46,182 nt of DNA from Paracoccus sp. MC1862 (GCF_016617715.1 NZ_CP067229.1:1-46182), one strand, 5' to 3'; shown: positions 34,208-43,554, counted from the stretch's first letter. Translations and numbers: made by a program. Notes: generated by a model not told the origin, from the sequence alone.

Positions 34208-35159
34208 GGCGCACCTTTGTCACGGCGTCGCGCAGGCGGCCGTAGATCCCCGGCGCCGCGCCCCGCGCCAGCAGCATGGCGGCGCGGCTGGGGCCGAGGC
34301 CGCCATGGCGGATCGCCGAGGCCAGCAGCGACAGGGCGCGCAAGGGCCGGGTGCGGACGATCTGGGGAACAAGAAAGCGGGCGAGATAGCCGTGCATGGC
34401 GCGGGGCGACAGCCGCCCGGCCTGCCGCGCCGCCCATTCCAGCACCTCGGCCTGCGAGGTGGTATAGCTCAGCCGCCCGGCGGCGCGGTCGTCGTGCCAG
34501 ATCACCTCTGGCTCGGGCAGCATGCGGAAGCGGGCGCCCGCCTCCTCCAGCCGCAGGCAGAGGTCCAGATCCTCGAGGCAGCGCAGGCCGCGGTCGAAGC
34601 TGACCCGCGCGAACAGCGCCCGCGGGATCACGAGGGTCGAGGTCTGCATCAGCCCGTCGTCCGCGAACAGGTAGTCGCCCACGCTTTCATCCGGGCCGAT
34701 GGCGCGCGGCGGCTTGACCATGCGGTTGCCGTCGCCGCGGTCGAACAGCAGCGGCGAATACCAGACGGTCAGTTCGGGCGCGTCATCCTCGCGGATCGCC
34801 GCGTCCAGCCGCTGCAGCTTGCGAGGCAGGAACTCGTCGTCCGAATCGAGAAACGCAAGGAATTCGCCCGCCGCCGCCCCCGCGCCCGTGTTCCGGGCGG
34901 CCGAGGCGCCCGCATTGGGCTGGCGGATGCAGCGGATGCGGGGGTCGCCCATGGCCTCGACCGCCGCGGCGGTGTTGTCGCGCGAGCCGTCGTCCACGAC
35001 GATCACCTCGAAGTCGGGGAAGGTCTGGGCCAGGCAGGATTCGATCGCGCGGCCGATGGTGTCGGCGCGGTTGTAGGCCGGAATGACGATCGAGAATCGC
35101 GGCGGGCCGCCTGCGCGATCGCCGCCGGGCGCTGCTGCATTCCTGAATGTCCGGTTCAT
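34200..35159 (-). CDS. Glycosyltransferase family 2
   Basis: GT-A glycosyltransferase of 319 residues. FSIVIPAYNRADTIGRAIESCLAQTFPDFEVIVVDDGSRD is the nucleotide-sugar binding start, FLAFLDSDDEFLPRKLQRLDAA holds the DxD-type metal site, and RCLEDLDLCLRLEEAGARF holds the likely catalytic base region. The C-terminal 90 residues are basic and may attach to the membrane. The ATG at 35159 is preferred to the TTG one codon earlier. First gene of a two-gene minus-strand unit with the GT4; divergent from the main polysaccharide operon. Confidence 0.9.
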   Translation of the reverse strand: MNRTFRNAAAPGGDRAGGPPRFSIVIPAYNRADTIGRAIESCLAQTFPDFEVIVVDDGSRDNTAAAVEAMGDPRIRCIRQPNAGASAARNTGAGAAAGEFLAFLDSDDEFLPRKLQRLDAAIREDDAPELTVWYSPLLFDRGDGNRMVKPPRAIGPDESVGDYLFADDGLMQTSTLVIPRALFARVSFDRGLRCLEDLDLCLRLEEAGARFRMLPEPEVIWHDDRAAGRLSYTTSQAEVLEWAARQAGRLSPRAMHGYLARFLVPQIVRTRPLRALSLLASAIRHGGLGPSRAAMLLARGAAPGIYGRLRDAVTKVRHA

Positions 35160-35380
35160 CAAGGCCGCCGATGCGAAACGTGGAGATCGTTATATAGTTA
35201 ATAGGACGCCTCAGATCACTCGAAGGCAAACCGAAATGTGTTTGACAGGCGGGGAATTGCCGAAATACGGAGGTTGCGCCCGTCCCGTTGTTCCTGTCAG
35301 AAGACCTCGCATCCGCCCGGGCTGGACGGGCAAGCTGATCTATTGTGCATGGATCAACTGCTGATTGAGGTTTTGTTTCG
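35160..35380. promoter_or_regulatory. Divergent promoter region of the polysaccharide operons
   Basis: 220 bases between two divergent glycosyltransferase genes, with the A+T-rich stretch TTATATAGTTAATAGG at about 35190-35205. A candidate plus-strand promoter is TTGACA (35242-35247), 16 bases, then AATACG. Its -10 box is weak. No other gene seen. Confidence 0.4.
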
Positions 35381-36412
35381 ATGTCGGGCGAGTTTCACCT
35401 TTCGGTTGTAATTCCCAACCGCAACCGGGCGCATTCCCTTGCCCGCGCGGTCCTGTCGGTGCGCGATGACGACGCCGGGGCTGAAATCATTGTCGTCGAC
35501 GACTGCTCGGACGAGGACCTGTCCGCCGAATACGCCCGGCTACAGGCCATGGGCGTGCGGGTGCTGCGGCAGGACAGCCGCCGGCGCGGCGGGGCGGCGC
35601 GGAACCGCGGCGTGCGCGAGGCCGGGGGCACCCATGTCAGCTTTCTCGACTCGGACGATGTCTGGCTGCCGGGCCGCCACGACCACATCCGCCGCTTCTA
35701 TGCCGCGCCCGGCCGGGACCGGACGGTTCTGGTCAGCGGCGCCCTGCTGCATATCGACGGCGACATCCGCAGGCCGCACCAGCCGGACTGGCGGCCGGGC
35801 CGCTCGCTGGTCGAATACTGCTACCGCGACGGCGGCCGGGTGCAAACCTCGATGCTGAGCCTGCCCGCCGGCATCGCCCGCGCCCATCCCTTTGACGAGG
35901 ATCTGCGGGTGAACCAGGACACCGACCTTGCCATGCGGATGGACCGGGCCGGGATCGCCTTTCACATCGACCCCGAGCCGGGCGTCATCAAGGAGGAATC
36001 CCCCCGCCCCGACCGGCTGACCACCGGGGCCGAGACGGCGGACCTGTCCTTTGCCTGGTACCGGCGCGAGTCGGGCGACTGGTCGCCCGCCGCCCGCAGC
36101 GGCTATTTCCTGCAGGACCGGGTCTGGCGGCTGGCTGATTCCGGCCGCCGCCCCGCCGCCTTCGCGGCGCTGGCCCGCAGCCTCGTGCCCCCCGTCTCGC
36201 CGCGCGAAACCGCCCGCCGGGCACTGAGCATGATCGCGGGCGAAGGGCTTTACAGCCGGCTGCGCGCGGGCTGGCGGCAGCGGGCGCCGGCACCGGTCGA
36301 CCCCGGCCTGATCGCGGCGGGCGAAAGGTGGCGCGAGTTCGACGCCCGCGCCCGCGCCTTCTGTGCCACGGCGCGGGACGCTGCCGCAGGGCAGCCGGGG
36401 ACCATCCGATGA
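35381..36412 (+). CDS. Glycosyltransferase family 2
   Basis: GT-A enzyme of 343 residues. LSVVIPNRNRAHSLARAVLSVRDDDAGAEIIVVDDCSDED opens the domain, HVSFLDSDDVWLPGRHDHIRRFY carries the metal-binding DSDD, and LRVNQDTDLAMRMDRAGIAFH lies at the expected catalytic-base position. The C-terminal third is Arg/Ala-rich and less conserved. It starts the plus-strand polysaccharide operon and overlaps the export gene by 4 bases (ATGA). It should extend the repeat unit with an unknown sugar. Similar in layout to the GT2 at 34200, from which it probably diverged. Confidence 0.88.
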   Translation: MSGEFHLSVVIPNRNRAHSLARAVLSVRDDDAGAEIIVVDDCSDEDLSAEYARLQAMGVRVLRQDSRRRGGAARNRGVREAGGTHVSFLDSDDVWLPGRHDHIRRFYAAPGRDRTVLVSGALLHIDGDIRRPHQPDWRPGRSLVEYCYRDGGRVQTSMLSLPAGIARAHPFDEDLRVNQDTDLAMRMDRAGIAFHIDPEPGVIKEESPRPDRLTTGAETADLSFAWYRRESGDWSPAARSGYFLQDRVWRLADSGRRPAAFAALARSLVPPVSPRETARRALSMIAGEGLYSRLRAGWRQRAPAPVDPGLIAAGERWREFDARARAFCATARDAAAGQPGTIR

Positions 36413-37653
36413 CCCGCCTCATCTGGCCGCTTCTTCTGCTGCTGGCGGCGGTCGCGCCCGCGCAGGCGCAGCAGCATGTGATCGCCTCGGGCGAAACACT
36501 TGAAATCTCGGTCTTCCGGGTGCCCGAACTGACGCGCGAGGCCGTCGTGGACATCGACGGCCAGATCGCCTTTCCGCCCTTGGGGCGGATCGCGGTCGCC
36601 GGGAAGACCACCGAGGATGTCACAGCGCTTCTTCAGGAACGCTTGTCAGGGTTGGAGATCATGCTGGACGCGCAGGTGACGGTGGGGCTTGCCGCCGTGC
36701 GCCCCGTGGTGATCGGCGGCGATGTCGCCCAGCCCGGCGCGATCCCCTTTGAACGGGGGATGACCGTGCGCCGCGCCATCGCCATGGCGGGGGGGCTGGG
36801 GGCGCTGCGTCCCTCGCTGGGGGCCGCGGCTGAATTGCGCGCCGAAGGCGATGCCATCGCCGCCGAGCTTCTGGCCCAGCACGCGACGCTGGCCCGCGCC
36901 CGCGCCGAACTGGACGGCGCCGGGCAGATCGCCGCCGCCGACCTGCCCCGGCTTGCCGGCAACGAGGACGAGGCCGTCCTTGCGCTTGCCAACCGCCTTC
37001 TGGCGGCGGCCAATGCCGAAAGCGAGGCGGAAAAGGCCTTCTACACCCGCGACATTTCCATGATCGACACCCGCGTCGCCCGGCTGAAGGAACAGATCGA
37101 GTATCAGCGGGCGCTGGTCGAGCAGCAGATCGAGGAAGTCACCCGCTACACCGACATGCAAAGCCGTGGGCTGACCCCGCAGACCCGCGTGTCCGAGGAA
37201 TACCGCACCCTCAACGAACTGCGCGGCAATCTTTCCGAAGTCGAGGCCTCGATCGCCGATGTCGAGCGCCAGCGCGAAAGCGTCGCCCATGAGCTTGACC
37301 GCCACGACGCCCGCCGCACCGCCGCGCTGGAAGCCGAGGCGCAGGAGGCCCTGACCGCCATCGCCGCGCTGAACGCCCGCATGAACGGCGTCGCGGGCCA
37401 GCTTTCCCAGCTTGGCGCCGGCGGCTTCGACGCCGTCGAGGTGACGCTGTATCGCGTGGCCGACGGTCAGGAAACAGCGGCCGAGGCCAGCGAGGACACC
37501 GTCCTGCAGCCGGGCGACCTGATCGAGGTCGACCTGCCCGACAGCTTCTTCGGGCTGCCGCCTTCCGCCGGTGCCTTGTCGGCCGAACCCGCCTCGGTCC
37601 CGCGGCGTTCCGGCCAGCTCTCGACCCTGGCCCAGCAAAGGCCCACGCCATGA
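36409..37653 (+). CDS. Polysaccharide export outer-membrane protein (Wza/ExoF-like)
   Basis: Protein of 414 residues with a signal peptide (MTRLIWPLLLLLAAVAPAQAQ) but no lipobox cysteine. The Poly_export domain runs over HVIASGETLEISVFRVPELTREAVVDIDGQIAFPPLGRIAVAGKTTEDVTALL, followed by an SLBB-like part (PVVIGGDVAQPGAIPFERGMTVRRAIAMAGG). A long coiled-coil region (about residues 150-350, rich in Glu/Arg/Ala) comes next, and a second SLBB-type stretch at the end (QPGDLIEVDLPDS). This resembles ExoF of rhizobial exopolysaccharide systems. It should carry the polymer from periplasm to surface with the Wzz-like partner encoded next, with which it overlaps by 4 bases. Confidence 0.87.
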   Translation: MTRLIWPLLLLLAAVAPAQAQQHVIASGETLEISVFRVPELTREAVVDIDGQIAFPPLGRIAVAGKTTEDVTALLQERLSGLEIMLDAQVTVGLAAVRPVVIGGDVAQPGAIPFERGMTVRRAIAMAGGLGALRPSLGAAAELRAEGDAIAAELLAQHATLARARAELDGAGQIAAADLPRLAGNEDEAVLALANRLLAAANAESEAEKAFYTRDISMIDTRVARLKEQIEYQRALVEQQIEEVTRYTDMQSRGLTPQTRVSEEYRTLNELRGNLSEVEASIADVERQRESVAHELDRHDARRTAALEAEAQEALTAIAALNARMNGVAGQLSQLGAGGFDAVEVTLYRVADGQETAAEASEDTVLQPGDLIEVDLPDSFFGLPPSAGALSAEPASVPRRSGQLSTLAQQRPTP

Positions 37654-38711
37654 ACCACGCCAGCCTTCCCCCCGACCCCCAAACCGGGCAGCAGGCCGGA
37701 CATCACGGGGCCGAGGCAGTGCCGCAGCCCGCCGCCTCGTTCACCCTGGGCGAGGTCTTCGCCGCGATCCGGCGCAGCCCGCTGCTGGTGCTGCTGTTCA
37801 CCGCGATCGGCGGCGGCGGCGCCTTCATGGCCGCAAAGGCGATGCCCGACAGCTATTCGGCCACGGCCAAGCTGATCTCGGACGCCGACCGCGCCGGCAT
37901 CATCCAGCGGACCGAGCCGGGCACCCAGGTCACCGCCGAGGATGCCGCCACCGCGACCATCGTGGAAACCATCGACACCCCCGTGTCGCTGGCCTATGCG
38001 CTGGACGCGCTGACGCCCCAGCAGCAGTCGGAACTGATCGTCACCGCCGAGTTCCCGCCCGACGAGCCGATGACCGAGGCGCAGCAACGGGCGCAACTGC
38101 TGCGGCACATGTCGCGCAGCCTCGACGTGACCCACAGCGGCCGGTCCTATGTGGTCAACATCACCTACAACTCGGAAAGTCCCGAGCTTTCGGCCACCAT
38201 CGCCAATGCGGTGGCGCAGGGCTACCTGAAATCCCGGTCGGACCTGCGGCTGGACGTCTACCAGCAGATGCTGGTGAACCTCGACCGCGAGCTGGACACC
38301 CTGACCCGCGACCTCGCGGAAGCCGAGCGACGCGCCCAGACCACCCGCGAACGCGGCCGCCTGATGCAGTTGCGCTTTGAGACCCTGACCGGCCAGCGCC
38401 AGACCGAGGCCATCGAGGCCAGCGCCGAGGTCTATGCCCAGCAGCGCGAAGCCGAGCGCGAGGTCCAGGCCACCGCCGCCGTCTATGAACAGCTTCTGCT
38501 GGAATACCGCCGGATTCAAAGCCGGATCGGCGCGCCGGAACTGACCGTGCAGCTTTTCGCCCCCGCCGTGGTCCCGCTGACCCCGGCCGGGTTCAACGCC
38601 AAGCCGATCATCCTGGCGCTGGGGCTGGTGGCGGGCTTCCTTGCCGGATCGTCGCTGGCCATCCTGCGAAGCGCCTGGCAGCGCCGGCGCCTTGCGCGGA
38701 GGGACCAATGA
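37650..38711 (+). CDS. Wzz-like polysaccharide co-polymerase
   Basis: Chain-length/export regulator of 353 residues. The two expected transmembrane helices are RSPLLVLLFTAIGGGGAFMAAKA (about residues 41-63) and PIILALGLVAGFLAGSSLAIL (about 322-342). The periplasmic part between them contains a long coiled coil (DLRLDVYQQMLVNLDRELDTLTRDLAEAERRAQTTRERG). No cytoplasmic tyrosine-kinase domain follows the second helix, unlike Wzc or ExoP; a separate kinase would have to be supplied from elsewhere, or regulation differs. The Pro-rich N-terminus is cytosolic. It overlaps both neighbours by 4 bases. Confidence 0.85.
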   Translation: MNHASLPPDPQTGQQAGHHGAEAVPQPAASFTLGEVFAAIRRSPLLVLLFTAIGGGGAFMAAKAMPDSYSATAKLISDADRAGIIQRTEPGTQVTAEDAATATIVETIDTPVSLAYALDALTPQQQSELIVTAEFPPDEPMTEAQQRAQLLRHMSRSLDVTHSGRSYVVNITYNSESPELSATIANAVAQGYLKSRSDLRLDVYQQMLVNLDRELDTLTRDLAEAERRAQTTRERGRLMQLRFETLTGQRQTEAIEASAEVYAQQREAEREVQATAAVYEQLLLEYRRIQSRIGAPELTVQLFAPAVVPLTPAGFNAKPIILALGLVAGFLAGSSLAILRSAWQRRRLARRDQ

Positions 38712-39508
38712 CCGAAGCAAGACCCGATCTCTGCGTGCTGATCCCGGTCTTCAAGGACCAATCCGGGCTGATCGAGACGCTGGAGGTGCTGGGCCGCGAG
38801 TCCCATCCCTTCGACATCGTGGTGGTGGACGACGGCTCGCCCCAGCCCGTCACCTGCGCCGAGAGCTACGGCCCCCATGCCGTGACCCTGATGCGGCTGG
38901 ACCGCAACCGGGGGATCGAACACGCCCTGAACGCCGGGCTGGAGGCGATCCTTGCGCGCGGCTATCCGCATATTGCCCGGCTGGATTGCGGCGACCTGCC
39001 CCTGCCCGGCCGGTTCGCGCGGCAGGAGGACTTCCTGAAGGCCAACCCCCGCGTCGGCATGGTCGGCACATGGGCGCGCTGCGTCGATGACGACGGCAAC
39101 TACATGTTCACGCTGCGCTTCCCGGTGGACCATGACGAGATGCTGCGCAAGCAGCGCTACGTCCCTGCCCTTCTGCATCCCACGATCATGATCCGGGCCG
39201 AGGCGCTGCGCGACATCGGGCTTTATTCCGACCGCTACAAGACCGCCGAGGATTACGACCTGTTCGTCCGCATGGGCCGCAACTGGCGTCTGGCCAACAT
39301 CCCGGAGGTGCTGACGCAATACACCATCAGCGCCACGGGCACGACCGCGGCCAGGCGCAAGCGCAACCTCGTGGCGCGCTTCCGGGTGCAGCGGGACAAT
39401 TTCTCGGCCCGCGATCCCCATGCCTGGGCCGGGATGGCGCGGACGCTGCTGTTCATGGCCATCCCCTTCGGCTGGCTGAACGCGGTCAAGAAGAAGGCGT
39501 GGAAGTGA
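38708..39508 (+). CDS. Glycosyltransferase family 2
   Basis: Compact GT-A enzyme of 266 residues. LCVLIPVFKDQSGLIETLEVLGRESHPFDIVVVDDGSP opens the fold; the usual DxD appears as IARLDCGDLPLPGRFARQEDFL; LYSDRYKTAEDYDLFVRMGRNW gives the conserved ED near the acceptor site. It overlaps the co-polymerase and the polymerase genes by 4 bases each, so it is embedded in a tight operon. It probably adds a sugar to the undecaprenyl-linked repeat unit at the cytosolic membrane face. Confidence 0.88.
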   Translation: MTEARPDLCVLIPVFKDQSGLIETLEVLGRESHPFDIVVVDDGSPQPVTCAESYGPHAVTLMRLDRNRGIEHALNAGLEAILARGYPHIARLDCGDLPLPGRFARQEDFLKANPRVGMVGTWARCVDDDGNYMFTLRFPVDHDEMLRKQRYVPALLHPTIMIRAEALRDIGLYSDRYKTAEDYDLFVRMGRNWRLANIPEVLTQYTISATGTTAARRKRNLVARFRVQRDNFSARDPHAWAGMARTLLFMAIPFGWLNAVKKKAWK

Positions 39509-40893
39509 CGGCCAGCGCCTCGGCTGCCACGCGCGAGGGGCTGCAGGCCGCGCCGCTGATCGTGCTTCTGGTGGTGGCGACGGTCTTCAACGACCTGATG
39601 CCGCTGCTGCCGGCGGGCGAGCTGTCCAAGGACGGCTTCATCTATGTCCTGCCGCTGGCGCTGCTTTACTTCGTGATGCAGCCGGGACGGATCGCCATCC
39701 CCTCGGCCTTCTTCCTTGTGACCGTGGCCTTCCTTGTGGTCGTGGTGGCGGGGGTCGCGATCAATTTCCCGGAAATCTCGACCGTCTGGTACAAGGGACG
39801 CTCGGGGATGAGCCGGGTCATCACCCAGGGCATGGCCGTCGCGCTGGGGCCGCTGGTCACGCTGATGTTCTTCAACTTCGCGGCCCGCGGCCCCGAGGGG
39901 CTGGCCGCGATCTCGCGCGGGGCCTGGGTCGCGCTGATGGTGATGGCGGGCATCGCGGTGATCGAGGTCGCCTCGTGGTACGGCATCCCCGGCCCGACCC
40001 AGATCTATGGGGCGCTGTCGCTGGTCATCCATGCCGAGACCCACGAATACTATCCCGACCGGCTGCGGATGACCGCCTTTGAATCGTCATGGGCGGCGGT
40101 GATGCTGACCTTCATCTTCCCTTTCGCCATCACCCGCGGCAGCGGGCGGCGGGTGGCGCTGGTGCTGGCCATCGTGGCGGTGATGATGGTGCTGCTGCAG
40201 TCGCGCACCGCGATGCTGGTGATCGGCGTCCAGTTCATGCTGTTCCTGCTGGGCTTCCTGCGCCACCGCAAGGACTGGCTGCTGCATGGCGCCTCGGCCG
40301 CGGCGGTCGGGCTGCTGGTGATGATGCTGATTCCGGGCGTGCAGAACGCGGTCATGGAACGGGGCAGCAACCTGATCCGCTATGGCAGCATGGACGGGCT
40401 GATCGACCCGACGCCGGGCGCGACCGAGAACGTGTCCAACGTCACCCGCCTGGCCGCCATCCGCGCCGGCCTGTCGATGTTCGAGGAACGCCCGGTCCTG
40501 GGGGTTGGCCTCGGGCAATACGGCTTCAACTATCCCTACCACATCCGGGCCGAGGACCTGCGAAGCTGGGAGGTCCGCAGCTATGCCACCGCCGCCGACG
40601 TGGGGCTGACTTGGCCGCCCGCCTATTCGCTGCACGTCCGCCTGCTGGCTGAAACCGGGCTGCTGGGCTACCTGCTGTGGCTTGCGATGATCCTGCCGCT
40701 GCTGCTGCGCTCGCTCTTGCGGGCCTCGGGGGCGAGCTACACGGGCCGGCTGCATCTGGCAGTGGCGATGACGCTCAGCGGCTGGCTGATGCTGGGGGCC
40801 AGCATCGACAGCTTCCGCTTTTTCGGGGGCTGGATCGCCCTGGGGGTCGGGCTGGCGCTGTGGCGCTCGCCCGCGCGCTCTTCGGCGGCGTAA
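39505..40893 (+). CDS. Wzy-like polymerase / O-antigen ligase family membrane protein
   Basis: Membrane protein of 462 residues with about eleven hydrophobic helices and the Wzy_C/O-antigen ligase layout: a large periplasmic loop after the mid helices (about residues 265-375) contains FEERPVLGVGLGQYGFNYPYH and YSLHVRLLAETGLLGYLLW, the typical H-x2-LxxLAExGLxG motif. It should join repeat units on the periplasmic side. The GTG at 39505 (4-base overlap with the upstream stop, GAAGG at 7 bases) is preferred to the GTG at 39499. Last gene of the plus-strand operon, 12 bases from the convergent ATP-grasp-like gene. Confidence 0.85.
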   Translation: MTASASAATREGLQAAPLIVLLVVATVFNDLMPLLPAGELSKDGFIYVLPLALLYFVMQPGRIAIPSAFFLVTVAFLVVVVAGVAINFPEISTVWYKGRSGMSRVITQGMAVALGPLVTLMFFNFAARGPEGLAAISRGAWVALMVMAGIAVIEVASWYGIPGPTQIYGALSLVIHAETHEYYPDRLRMTAFESSWAAVMLTFIFPFAITRGSGRRVALVLAIVAVMMVLLQSRTAMLVIGVQFMLFLLGFLRHRKDWLLHGASAAAVGLLVMMLIPGVQNAVMERGSNLIRYGSMDGLIDPTPGATENVSNVTRLAAIRAGLSMFEERPVLGVGLGQYGFNYPYHIRAEDLRSWEVRSYATAADVGLTWPPAYSLHVRLLAETGLLGYLLWLAMILPLLLRSLLRASGASYTGRLHLAVAMTLSGWLMLGASIDSFRFFGGWIALGVGLALWRSPARSSAA

Positions 40894-40904
40894 GGACCGC
40901 CCGG

Positions 40905-41954
40905 TCAGGGGATCAGCCGGAACCGCCGCAGCCAGCGCATGGCCTTTGTCTCATTGTGAAGCTGGCGCAGCCCGCGCATGGCCATGTGAACCGTCCGCCG
41001 CCGCGTGGGCGCCCACGGAATCCGGCCGGTTCCATGCGGAACCTCGCGCCAGACTCCCGCCGAAGGGGGCATGGCATCCGAAAGCCGCACAAGGGCGTCG
41101 AGCCATGCGCTGGAAATATGCGCAGCCGCGACGTGCCCGCGTTCCGGCACGGTTTCGGGATTGTCGACATAGGGGTTTGTGTTGATCTCGAAGATCTGCG
41201 GACGGCCGTTGACCAGCGCGTAATCGGCGCGGCCATACTGGATGCCCGTCGCCTCGAAGGCCGCGCGCAGGACGGGTTCGTCCTCGTTGACCTGCAGGAA
41301 TGCCATCTCGCGCTCGGCCGCGGGCACGATGCTGAGATCGGTGAATTCGCCCTTGCAGATCCAGTCCCGGCTCTGGTCCAGCGCCGAGGGGAACAGCCGG
41401 TCGCCGACACGAGTGTAGGACCGTTTTTCATGCAGTCCCAGTTCGTTGCGGGCATCGATATATTCGGTGACGACGAAACGGTCTCCCTGGCGGTCGTCGA
41501 GGTCGAGAGCGGCCACGGCGGCGCGCAGGGCCTCGGGCGTGCGCAGAAGCCCGGACCTCGGTCCTTCGTGATCGTCCAAGCGGCGCAGGAAGACGGGGTA
41601 GCGGAAGGATTCCGGCGGGGTCCGCAGCGGCATCATGCGGAAGTCGTTTATCCCGGCCTCGTGCAGGCGGCGCATGATGTCCAGCCTGTTGCCGATGCGG
41701 TCGGGCAGGTTCAGCATCGCGCAGTCGGGGCAGGCGCGGCGCAGCGCGTCGATCCGGTTCAGGACGGCCGGAAGTTCGTCTTCGTCCAAGCGTTCGTGGT
41801 CGGCGAAGATATAGGCCGAAACCGGCAGGCGCGGCAGTCCGGTGAATTCCTCGTAGCTCAGGATGACAATACGGCCGTGCAGGGGGTGGTCGCGGGTTTC
41901 GAGCACGTCACGGACGGTGTACTGGTGCTCGGCTGTAGCTACAAAGGTGATCAT
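40905..41954 (-). CDS. ATP-grasp-like enzyme of the polysaccharide locus
   Basis: Protein of 349 residues, no signal peptide or membrane helix, so cytosolic. The middle and end look like an ATP-grasp ligase: DRFVVTEYIDARNELGLHEKRSYTRVGDRLFPSALDQS, then IQYGRADYALVNGRPQIFEINTNPYVDNPE with the metal-binding Glu256 and Asn258 typical of this fold. The N-terminal domain (MITFVATAEHQYTVRDVLETRD) is not recognised. The gene lies 6 bases after the flippase in one minus-strand unit, which suggests a role in the polymer, such as attaching an amino acid or peptide to a sugar. That role is an inference; the substrate is unknown. Confidence 0.7.
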   Translation of the reverse strand: MITFVATAEHQYTVRDVLETRDHPLHGRIVILSYEEFTGLPRLPVSAYIFADHERLDEDELPAVLNRIDALRRACPDCAMLNLPDRIGNRLDIMRRLHEAGINDFRMMPLRTPPESFRYPVFLRRLDDHEGPRSGLLRTPEALRAAVAALDLDDRQGDRFVVTEYIDARNELGLHEKRSYTRVGDRLFPSALDQSRDWICKGEFTDLSIVPAAEREMAFLQVNEDEPVLRAAFEATGIQYGRADYALVNGRPQIFEINTNPYVDNPETVPERGHVAAAHISSAWLDALVRLSDAMPPSAGVWREVPHGTGRIPWAPTRRRTVHMAMRGLRQLHNETKAMRWLRRFRLIP

Positions 41955-41960
41955 GTCAAC

Positions 41961-43406
41961 TCACGATTTCCGGTTGCGAAGCAGAGAGATGAAGTCCTGG
42001 GCACATGGGCGGCATGTCACCAGAAGAGCGATCGGATAGGCCGCCGCTCCGGCCAGGATGATGACGGCCAGGGTCGGCACCGAAGGCTCCGGGACGCCGT
42101 TTCGAAAGCACAATGCGGCAATCGCGGCCCCCATGGCAAGCGCCGCCAGCCACACCCGCCCGATACGGCCTGACGCCGGGGCCACGTTTCCCCGTCCAAG
42201 GCGGAGGGCGAAGAACAGGACGGCGGCGATGGTTGCCAGCTCATAGACCAGGAAGGCGATCGCGGGGGCATTGCGACCCCCGGCACCGACCGTGATCGCA
42301 AATCCCGCGACCATGCAGGCCAGCGCGAAGATGCCGCCGATCAACCCGTATTCCGGGCGGCCCAAGGCCGAATAGGCGGAATCGTAGAACTGGAAGGGCA
42401 GCGACAGCGCCACCGCGAGGCACAGGATCTGCGACAGCGGCACCGCCTGGTCCCAGCCCGGTCCCACCAGCAGCGGCAGCAGCACCGGGGCGACCATCGC
42501 CAGCCCGACAAAGGCCGGGACCGCGACCATGGCAACGCCCGCGACGATCTCTCCGGCCGTGCGGACCAGACGGGGCGGGTCAAGCTGCAGCCGGACCAGC
42601 ACCGAGAACGCAAGATTGTGCCCCACCCCCATCAATGCCATCCGCAACGGATCAACGATCCTCAGCGCGATGTTGAGCTGGCCCAGGGTGGCGCTGCCGA
42701 AGACTGCGTTGACCATGAAGGCCAGCACCGCCGGCACCGCGGAACCGACGCCGACATCGGCGAGGCTCAGCCAGGATAAGCGGAAGAGTTCCCGGAACCG
42801 CTGCGGATGCCAGCGCACGAGCGTCCGCATTGCCTGCCCGCGATGCCACAGGAAACCCGCCGCAAGCAGCGGATACAGCACGTTCGGCAGCAGCCGCTGC
42901 AGCAGGAGCGACCAGACCCCCCAGCCCGCCAGCGCCGCCAGCACCGCGACCAGCGAGGCGATCACCGTGCCGGCGGCCTGGCAGAACGAGATCTCGACAA
43001 AGCGGCGGCTGCGCCGGGCCACCGCCCGCGCCACCGCCCCCGGCCCCTGCCCCGCCAGCAGCAGGGCCGAAACGACCAGATACAGGGCAAATCCGGGTGC
43101 GGCCGCCCAATGCTCGATGAGCGGGCCCAGCAGCAGCGACAGCAGCACCGCGGCCCCTGTCAGCACCATCGAGACGAAAAGCGCGGTTTCCAGATGCGCG
43201 GACCGCACCTGGCGCCGCTGGCTGAGGGACTCCTCGAAGGGCAGGCCGATAAAGGCGCCCATGATCGTGGCCACGGCCAGGACCAGCGTTGCCACGCCGA
43301 ATTCCGCGGGCGGCAGGATGCGGGCCACCACAACCGTGCTGGCCATCTGGGCAGACAGCCTCAGAACAGCATCTGCTGCGGAACTTCCGATCCAGATCCT
43401 GAACAT
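41961..43406 (-). CDS. Wzx-like polysaccharide flippase
   Basis: Membrane protein of 481 residues with about twelve to fourteen helices, matching lipid III flippases of the MOP superfamily: SAADAVLRLSAQMASTVVVARILPPAEFGVATLVLAVATIMGAFIGLPFEESLSQRR at the start, YLVVSALLLAGQGPGAVARAVARRSRRFVEISFCQAAGTVIASLVAVLAALAGWGVWSLLLQRLLPNVLYPLLA in the middle, and a paired set of helices at the end. It should move undecaprenyl-linked repeat units to the periplasm, where the Wzy-like protein at 39505 joins them. It opens a two-gene unit with the ATP-grasp-like gene and is divergent from the glycosidase at 43555. Confidence 0.85.
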   Translation of the reverse strand: MFRIWIGSSAADAVLRLSAQMASTVVVARILPPAEFGVATLVLAVATIMGAFIGLPFEESLSQRRQVRSAHLETALFVSMVLTGAAVLLSLLLGPLIEHWAAAPGFALYLVVSALLLAGQGPGAVARAVARRSRRFVEISFCQAAGTVIASLVAVLAALAGWGVWSLLLQRLLPNVLYPLLAAGFLWHRGQAMRTLVRWHPQRFRELFRLSWLSLADVGVGSAVPAVLAFMVNAVFGSATLGQLNIALRIVDPLRMALMGVGHNLAFSVLVRLQLDPPRLVRTAGEIVAGVAMVAVPAFVGLAMVAPVLLPLLVGPGWDQAVPLSQILCLAVALSLPFQFYDSAYSALGRPEYGLIGGIFALACMVAGFAITVGAGGRNAPAIAFLVYELATIAAVLFFALRLGRGNVAPASGRIGRVWLAALAMGAAIAALCFRNGVPEPSVPTLAVIILAGAAAYPIALLVTCRPCAQDFISLLRNRKS

Positions 43407-43554
43407 TCATGTCCTGCACTCGGCCCGTTTCCGCTGCCTAATCCGCAGGTGCCCAATAAACAAGCACGGTTAACGCCAACATCGCCGATCACGAATGATC
43501 TGGCCGCGTTGTGTCGGAATTGCAATATGCCGTAGGGTCCTGTCCGTGAGAAAA

